Source: Granulicatella balaenopterae (lineage in GTDB: Bacteria > Bacillota > Bacilli > Lactobacillales > Aerococcaceae). Taken from it: a DNA stretch of 33,331 nucleotides. The stretch covers positions 1 through 33,331 of the forward strand of contig NZ_FOGF01000024.1 of NCBI RefSeq assembly GCF_900111135.1, written 5' to 3'. Below the pieces are notes generated by a model. It saw only the letters and a list, made by a program, of their open reading frames with translations, was not told where the DNA came from and made no database searches. The position numbers and the translations under genes were made by a program. Below are positions 28,832 to 33,331 of the stretch, piece by piece (position 1 is the first letter of the stretch; every line of letters begins with the position of its first letter).

Positions 28832-29215
28832 TTAACTTTCTTCTAGTGAATCAATTTCAAATTGACGTAAAAATTCTTCATCTTTATGTAAGTCATCACC
28901 TTTATGTAATGGTTCTAAAAATTCAACATATTCAACTACTACTTCAACTACGTACACCTGTTGCTCTTGCTTATTCAAGTAAGAACGACTTTGCAAATGA
29001 CCTACTATCCCAATTTTTTGTCCTTTTTCCACATAGCGATACAGTTGTTCAGCAACCGCTCCCCAAGCAACAATTGGAATAAAATCTGCTCCTCCATTTT
29101 TACTATCTCTTTTAAAGCGATTAATAGCTAATGAATTATTCATTACAACCGTCTCATTACAATCCTTTAATACAATTGGGCGTACAACTCTTCCAATTAA
29201 TGATACTTGATTCAT
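28832..29215 (-). CDS. ssb: Short single-stranded DNA-binding protein paralogue
   Basis: About 127 aa with the SSB OB fold: MNQVSLIGRVVRPIVLKD, DFIPIVAWGAVAEQLYRYVEKGQKIGIVGHL, then a strand region ending YVEFLEP. The ATG at 29215 is preferred (AAAGGTGG 7 nt upstream) over one two codons earlier. The linker is short and the tail FEIDSLEES lacks the DDDIPF-like tip that recruits partner proteins in the main SSB. This resembles SsbB-type paralogues linked to natural transformation in Firmicutes, but no competence genes are nearby. It stands alone. Confidence 0.85.
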   Translation of the reverse strand: MNQVSLIGRVVRPIVLKDCNETVVMNNSLAINRFKRDSKNGGADFIPIVAWGAVAEQLYRYVEKGQKIGIVGHLQSRSYLNKQEQQVYVVEVVVEYVEFLEPLHKGDDLHKDEEFLRQFEIDSLEES

Positions 29216-29301
29216 GTTCATTCCACCTTTTCTAAATAGTTTTTTATTGTTCTACTTAGTTATACGTGAAATTTAGCTATTTATTTTTTTAATAACAAAA
29301 T

Positions 29302-30258
29302 TTATACACTTGTTGGTTCAGTTTTTTTAGATTCTGATTTTAACCGTTCTGCAATTTCTGATAATTTTCTTAAGCGATGGTTAACACCTGATTTTGAAAT
29401 ACCACCATTTGGCATCATTAATCCTAATTCTTTTAAACTAATATCTGGATTTTCAACACGAACTTGTGCCATTTCTTGTAATTTAATTGGTAATTTTTCA
29501 ATTCCAATAATTTCATCAATATATTTAATTTCTTCAATTTGGCGACTAGCTGCATTTACAACTTTATTAATATTGGCATTTTCACAATTGACTAAACGGT
29601 TAACAGAATTACGCATATCACGAACAATTCGCACATCTTCAAATTTCATCATGGCATTACTAGCGCCAATTAACGCTAAAAAGTCAGCAATTTTTTCAGC
29701 TTCTTTTAAATAGGTAATATACCCATTACGTCGCTCAATTGTTCGAGCATTCAAACCAAATGAATTCATCATTGTACAAATATCATCATTATGATCTTCA
29801 TAGTTTGAATAGATTTCTAAATGATAGCGACTAGTTTCAGGATTATTAACCGAACCTCCCGCTAAAAATGCTCCACGTAAATAAGAGCGAATTTTTTGCT
29901 CATTTTCCATAATTAACGTCGAGACATGAGTTGAAAATGTTAAGCCACTCATAATCCCTAAATCAGCCAAAACTTCTTGTGTTCCTTGTTTTAAACGCAC
30001 AATATAGACATTATTTTTCTTTAATTTCATTTTCCGACGAACTAATAATTCACTTTCCATATCATAATGTTTTTTAAGCAAGATATACATTCGTCGAGCA
30101 ATTGCTGCATTTTCGGTTTGAACATTTAATACAAATTGTCGATTAAAAATACTAACCGTCCCGTTCATCCGAATTAGTGCTGCTAATTCTGCTTTAGCAT
30201 GTTCTAAATGTACTTCTAAATGAGTTAATTCAATTTTTGTTTCTGAAGCAAAAGACAT
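29302..30258 (-). CDS. whiA: DNA-binding protein WhiA
   Basis: A 318-aa WhiA: N-terminal LAGLIDADG homing-endonuclease-like domains ([37 protein letters not shown]) without nuclease residues, and a C-terminal helix-turn-helix ([27 protein letters not shown]). WhiA affects cell division and chromosome segregation in Firmicutes and sporulation in Streptomyces. It is the last gene of the conserved rapZ-yvcK-whiA transcript, 34 nt after yvcK. Confidence 0.97.
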   Translation of the reverse strand: MSFASETKIELTHLEVHLEHAKAELAALIRMNGTVSIFNRQFVLNVQTENAAIARRMYILLKKHYDMESELLVRRKMKLKKNNVYIVRLKQGTQEVLADLGIMSGLTFSTHVSTLIMENEQKIRSYLRGAFLAGGSVNNPETSRYHLEIYSNYEDHNDDICTMMNSFGLNARTIERRNGYITYLKEAEKIADFLALIGASNAMMKFEDVRIVRDMRNSVNRLVNCENANINKVVNAASRQIEEIKYIDEIIGIEKLPIKLQEMAQVRVENPDISLKELGLMMPNGGISKSGVNHRLRKLSEIAERLKSESKKTEPTSV

Positions 30259-30292
30259 AATTAGCCCCCTTTCATTTTAATGTACTTTATGA

Positions 30293-31336
30293 TTATTGCA
30301 TTCGTTGATTTGTTGAACTTAATAAAGTATATACTTCATCAATTACTTTAGCACCATCATGATAAACACCTGAATCTTTTAACTGTATAAATTCTGATGA
30401 AATCACATGACAACCTTGTTCACGCAAGCCATTAAAATCATACTTCACTTGGTATAGATACTCTTCATTTTTTTGTTGATTTAAATATTCATCTGGTACT
30501 GATTCGGTATTAACAATTACTGTATCAATAAAATTCTTCCCTAAATGTTCATGCAAGACACGTACATGGTCAGCATCTGTAAAATGCTCTGTCTCGCCTA
30601 ATTGAGTCATAATATTACAAATATATAAGACTTCTGCTTTTGTTTCACAGACGGCTTTACCAATATCTTCAATCATTAAGTTGGGTAAAATACTAGTATA
30701 TAAACTACCTGGTCCAATAACTACCATATCTGATTCTAGGATCGCATCTACTACGGCTTTTGCTGGCGTTGGTTTTTTAGTCTCATCATAAGAATGAACC
30801 GTTACACGCTCAATCGGTTTACGATATTTGGCTAAATGTGATTCTCCTAAAACTTCTGTACCATCCTTAAATGTAGCTTTTAACAATAATGGTTCCTCAG
30901 CAGCAGGGTAAATATGCCCATCAATTTGCATCATATCTGATAAAATACGTACTGCTTCAAAAATATTATTTCCTTTCATTTCCGTTAAGGCTGCAATAAT
31001 TAAATTCCCAATCGCATGTCCTGCAAAAAATTTATCATCTGAATTAAAACGATATTGGAAAATTTCCTTCTTCATTGATTCCATTGGTGATAAAGCAATC
31101 ATACAGTTACGAATATCACCAGGTGGCACAATATTAATATAATCACGAATAACCCCAGAACTACCACCATCATCAGCTACTGTGACAATTGCAGTGACAT
31201 CGGCCTTGCGTTTACGTAATTGTCTTAATAATACTGGTAATCCTGTTCCGCCACCAATCACCGTTATTTTAGGTGATTTTCTTTTATTAGTTTTTATTTC
31301 CGAAATAAACGTTTGATCTTTTTCTTCCATCTCCAT
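30293..31336 (-). CDS. yvcK: YvcK-family gluconeogenesis/cell-shape factor (CofD-like)
   Basis: A 347-aa protein with the CofD/YvcK fold: [52 protein letters not shown], and [15 protein letters not shown]. YvcK binds UDP-sugars and supports growth on gluconeogenic carbon sources and wall synthesis in B. subtilis and Listeria. The N-terminal 20 residues before ITVIGGG are charged and variable, and the first ATG pair (MEME) leaves the exact start slightly uncertain. The gene overlaps the rapZ stop by one base. Confidence 0.96.
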   Translation of the reverse strand: MEMEEKDQTFISEIKTNKRKSPKITVIGGGTGLPVLLRQLRKRKADVTAIVTVADDGGSSGVIRDYINIVPPGDIRNCMIALSPMESMKKEIFQYRFNSDDKFFAGHAIGNLIIAALTEMKGNNIFEAVRILSDMMQIDGHIYPAAEEPLLLKATFKDGTEVLGESHLAKYRKPIERVTVHSYDETKKPTPAKAVVDAILESDMVVIGPGSLYTSILPNLMIEDIGKAVCETKAEVLYICNIMTQLGETEHFTDADHVRVLHEHLGKNFIDTVIVNTESVPDEYLNQQKNEEYLYQVKYDFNGLREQGCHVISSEFIQLKDSGVYHDGAKVIDEVYTLLSSTNQRMQ

Positions 31337-32223
31337 TATGATCGACCATTCCCTTCTTTACGCTTATCTTTATCACGATGAGAAATCGTTACATTATAAG
31401 CATCCGACATTAATTCCCGACCAGTTCTTTCAGTTAAGGCTACTGAACGATGTTGTCCTCCTGTACATCCAATTGCAATAGTGACACTAGTTTTTCCTTC
31501 TTTTTTATAACCTGGAATGACAAAATCTAATAAGTCAATAAATTTATTATAAAAGGTTTTTGTTTCCGGTTGTGTCATAACATACTCATAGACTGGTTGA
31601 TCTAAGCCAGTTAATGGACGTAATTCAGCAACATAATGAGGATTTGGTAAAAATCTTACATCCATCACAATATCCGCATCAATAGGAATCCCATATTTAA
31701 AGCCAAATGACATCACATGAATAGTAAAGACATCCGCATCTGTCTTGGCAAAAGTTTTCATAATTTCTTCTCTTAATTGGCGTGGGGATAATTGGGTTGT
31801 ATCAATTACTTTTTGAGCACGCACTTTAATATCTTGTAATAACTGACGCTCGGCAATAATCCCATCATAAATACGCCCTTCTGTTGCTAATGGGTGCGTA
31901 CGACGCGTTTCTTTATAACGAGATACCAGAGAATCATCACTAGCTTCTAAAAACAAAATTTTTGTAGTAATAAATGATGTATTTTCTAATCCAATAATTG
32001 AATTCATAATTTCATCGAAAAATGCACGTGAACGTAAATCGATTACTAAACAAATTTTAGAAATTTTATCTGATTCTTTTACTAATTCCCAAAATTTTGG
32101 TAATAAACTTGGTGGCATATTATCTACACAGAAATATCCCATATCTTCAAAGCTTTGCATGGCAACTGTTTTTCCCGCTCCACTCATACCTGTAATAACT
32201 ACTAATTCTAATTGTTCAACCAT
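31336..32223 (-). CDS. rapZ: RapZ/YvcJ-family nucleotide-binding protein
   Basis: A 295-aa protein with P-loop TGMSGAGKT (11-19) followed by [18 protein letters not shown], and the C-terminal part with [27 protein letters not shown] and [13 protein letters not shown]. In E. coli RapZ directs RNase E to GlmZ; in Firmicutes YvcJ is a GTP/ATP-hydrolysing protein with links to competence and wall-precursor control. It is first in rapZ-yvcK-whiA; AAAGGAG lies before the ATG. Confidence 0.96.
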   Translation of the reverse strand: MVEQLELVVITGMSGAGKTVAMQSFEDMGYFCVDNMPPSLLPKFWELVKESDKISKICLVIDLRSRAFFDEIMNSIIGLENTSFITTKILFLEASDDSLVSRYKETRRTHPLATEGRIYDGIIAERQLLQDIKVRAQKVIDTTQLSPRQLREEIMKTFAKTDADVFTIHVMSFGFKYGIPIDADIVMDVRFLPNPHYVAELRPLTGLDQPVYEYVMTQPETKTFYNKFIDLLDFVIPGYKKEGKTSVTIAIGCTGGQHRSVALTERTGRELMSDAYNVTISHRDKDKRKEGNGRS

Positions 32224-32370
32224 CTATCTTAACGCTCCTTTAAGAATAATTTCAATCATCCTTTATAATAACACATCCGGGTGTATCATTGTTAGTTTTA
32301 GCTAAAACATTTTATTTTCTTATACAATTTTGTACCGTTCTCTCAATTTTATTTATTATAAGCAGATGTC

Positions 32371-32416
32371 TTTACTTTATTTTTATAGTTATTTATAATA
32401 ATTATAAATAACTATA
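32371..32416 (+). promoter_or_regulatory. ahpC promoter with a perfect PerR box in a 33-bp palindrome
   Basis: TTTACT (32371-32376), 17-nt spacer, TATAAT (32394-32399). TTATAATAATTATAA (32393-32407) equals the PerR consensus TTATAATNATTATAA at every fixed base and covers the -10. The symmetry extends to a perfect palindrome from 32384 to 32416 with 16-nt arms. PerR would block RNA polymerase here until peroxide oxidises it. Confidence 0.88.
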
Positions 32417-32438
32417 TTATATTATTGGAGGTTTTATT

Positions 32439-33002
32439 ATGTCATTAATTGGAAAAACAATTGAAGAATTTAACGCCCAAGCTTACCATCAAGGTGAATT
32501 TGTTAGCGTATCAAATGAAACATTTAACGGTCAATGGAGCATCCTTTGCTTCTATCCTGCTGACTTTACATTTGTCTGCCCTACTGAATTAGCAGATTTG
32601 CAAGATCAATACCACGCTTTAAAAGAATTAGGTGTGGAAGTTTATTCATGTTCAACAGATACTCACTTCACTCATAAAGCTTGGCATGATTCATCAGATG
32701 CTATCTCAAAAATTGAATACTTTATGATTGGCGACCCTTCTCACAAAATTTCTCGTGCTTTCGATGTCTTAGAGGAAGAAGATGGCTTAGCTCAACGCGG
32801 CACTTTCATTATCGATCCAGATGGCGTTGTACAAGCAATGGAAATTAATGCTGGTGGTATCGGTCGTGACGCAAGTGCTTTAATTGATAAAATTAAAGCA
32901 GCTCAATATGTTCGCAAACACCCAGGTGAAGTTTGTCCAGCTAAATGGAAAGAAACTGGCGAAACATTAAAACCTTCATTTGATTTAGTAGGAAAAATTT
33001 AA
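32439..33002 (+). CDS. ahpC: Alkyl hydroperoxide reductase subunit C (peroxiredoxin)
   Basis: A 187-aa AhpC-type 2-Cys peroxiredoxin. Peroxidatic Cys47 lies in [11 protein letters not shown] and resolving Cys166 in [10 protein letters not shown], with the family start [10 protein letters not shown] and end PSFDLVGKI. It reduces hydrogen peroxide and organic peroxides and is recycled by AhpF, whose gene starts 12 nt downstream. ATTGGAGG precedes the ATG. The promoter carries a perfect PerR box, so peroxide induction is expected. Confidence 0.98.
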   Translation: MSLIGKTIEEFNAQAYHQGEFVSVSNETFNGQWSILCFYPADFTFVCPTELADLQDQYHALKELGVEVYSCSTDTHFTHKAWHDSSDAISKIEYFMIGDPSHKISRAFDVLEEEDGLAQRGTFIIDPDGVVQAMEINAGGIGRDASALIDKIKAAQYVRKHPGEVCPAKWKETGETLKPSFDLVGKI

Positions 33003-33013
33003 GAGGTGACTAT

Positions 33014-33331
33014 ATGTTAGATAACGAGACAAAACAACAATTGCAACAATATCTAGAATTACTAGACGCTCCAATTATTTTGTCTGCTAGTTTATCTGAA
33101 GAAGATTCATCACAAAAAATGCGTAACTTTTTAGAAGAAGTCAGCGCATTATCACCTAAAATCACACTAGAAGAACAAGTTTTACCGTATACTCCTAGTT
33201 TTGAAATTAAGCAAGCAAACAGTTCCAGCGAAGTTATTTTCGCTGGAATTCCTTTAGGTCATGAATTTTCTTCATTTGTATTAGCACTATTACAAGTTAG
33301 TGGACGCGCTCCAAAAATCGATGAGGCATTA
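33014..33331 (+). CDS. ahpF: Alkyl hydroperoxide reductase subunit F, N-terminal part only
   Basis: It opens at the ATG at 33014 (AGAGGTG upstream) and runs off the right edge after 106 codons. MLDNETKQQLQQYLELLDAP is the typical start of AhpF, and the segment EVIFAGIPLGHEFSSFVLALLQVSGR belongs to its N-terminal double-thioredoxin domain. AhpF passes electrons from NADH to AhpC; the FAD and NADH domains are outside the window. It is co-transcribed with ahpC. Confidence 0.95.
   Translation, partial: MLDNETKQQLQQYLELLDAPIILSASLSEEDSSQKMRNFLEEVSALSPKITLEEQVLPYTPSFEIKQANSSSEVIFAGIPLGHEFSSFVLALLQVSGRAPKIDEAL

Noticed and set aside
29216-29301. CACGTATA upstream of ssb as a competence (ComX/cin) box
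   Set aside because: Only a partial match to TNCGAATA and no supporting -35 spacing; not reported as a site.

Overview
The window is low-GC Firmicute chromosome. The gene families and gene order (pcrA-ligA-camS-gatCAB, whiA-yvcK-rapZ, Rgg regulator, PerR-type ahpCF promoter) point to Lactobacillales, most likely Enterococcaceae or a close relative. I cannot fix the genus.

Layout. 1-890: one end of an IS200/IS605-type element on the minus strand, with a ribbon-helix-helix-like gene, a frameshifted tnpA and the start of tnpB running off the left edge. 907-11499: a long minus-strand housekeeping operon read as glucosaminidase, PurK-like protein, pcrA, ligA, camS, gatC, gatA, gatB. 11633-14220: small membrane proteins, an HI0933-type flavoprotein and a FUSC/aromatic-acid-exporter-like protein. 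14240-15710: a stand-alone tnpB element with an intact RuvC triad and a likely omega-RNA end. Just upstream of it is a promoter whose spacer is a LexA-box-like palindrome. 15763-16167: a gene-free stretch with strong hairpins. 16168-16740: a DJ-1/PfpI protein.

16802-20455 is the most interesting region: a compact, AT-rich, apparently undescribed circular-bacteriocin locus. A 91-residue precursor at 19165-19440 resembles the gassericin A / acidocin B / butyrivibriocin AR10 group (subgroup II). Behind it lie a 47-codon membrane-peptide gene interrupted at a T9 run, a 111-aa membrane protein, a SpoIIM/DUF95 protein, and an ABC ATPase and permease. A divergent Rgg-family regulator sits upstream. 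In the intergenic region, two overlapping promoters appear to share the same DNA, with a palindrome beside them. The bacteriocin transcript would begin with a 12-codon hydrophobic ORF (MWAWFLVLMKIF). I infer an Rgg-controlled, possibly peptide-regulated, circular bacteriocin system.

20549-24576: an ABC exporter with a very large FtsX-type permease carrying a coiled coil. 24738-28678: an operon of response regulator, histidine kinase, VanZ-like protein and RlmI-type rRNA methyltransferase. 28832-29215: a short SSB paralogue without the usual acidic tip. 29302-32223: rapZ-yvcK-whiA. 32384-33331: ahpC and the start of ahpF behind a perfect PerR-box consensus inside a 33-bp palindrome.
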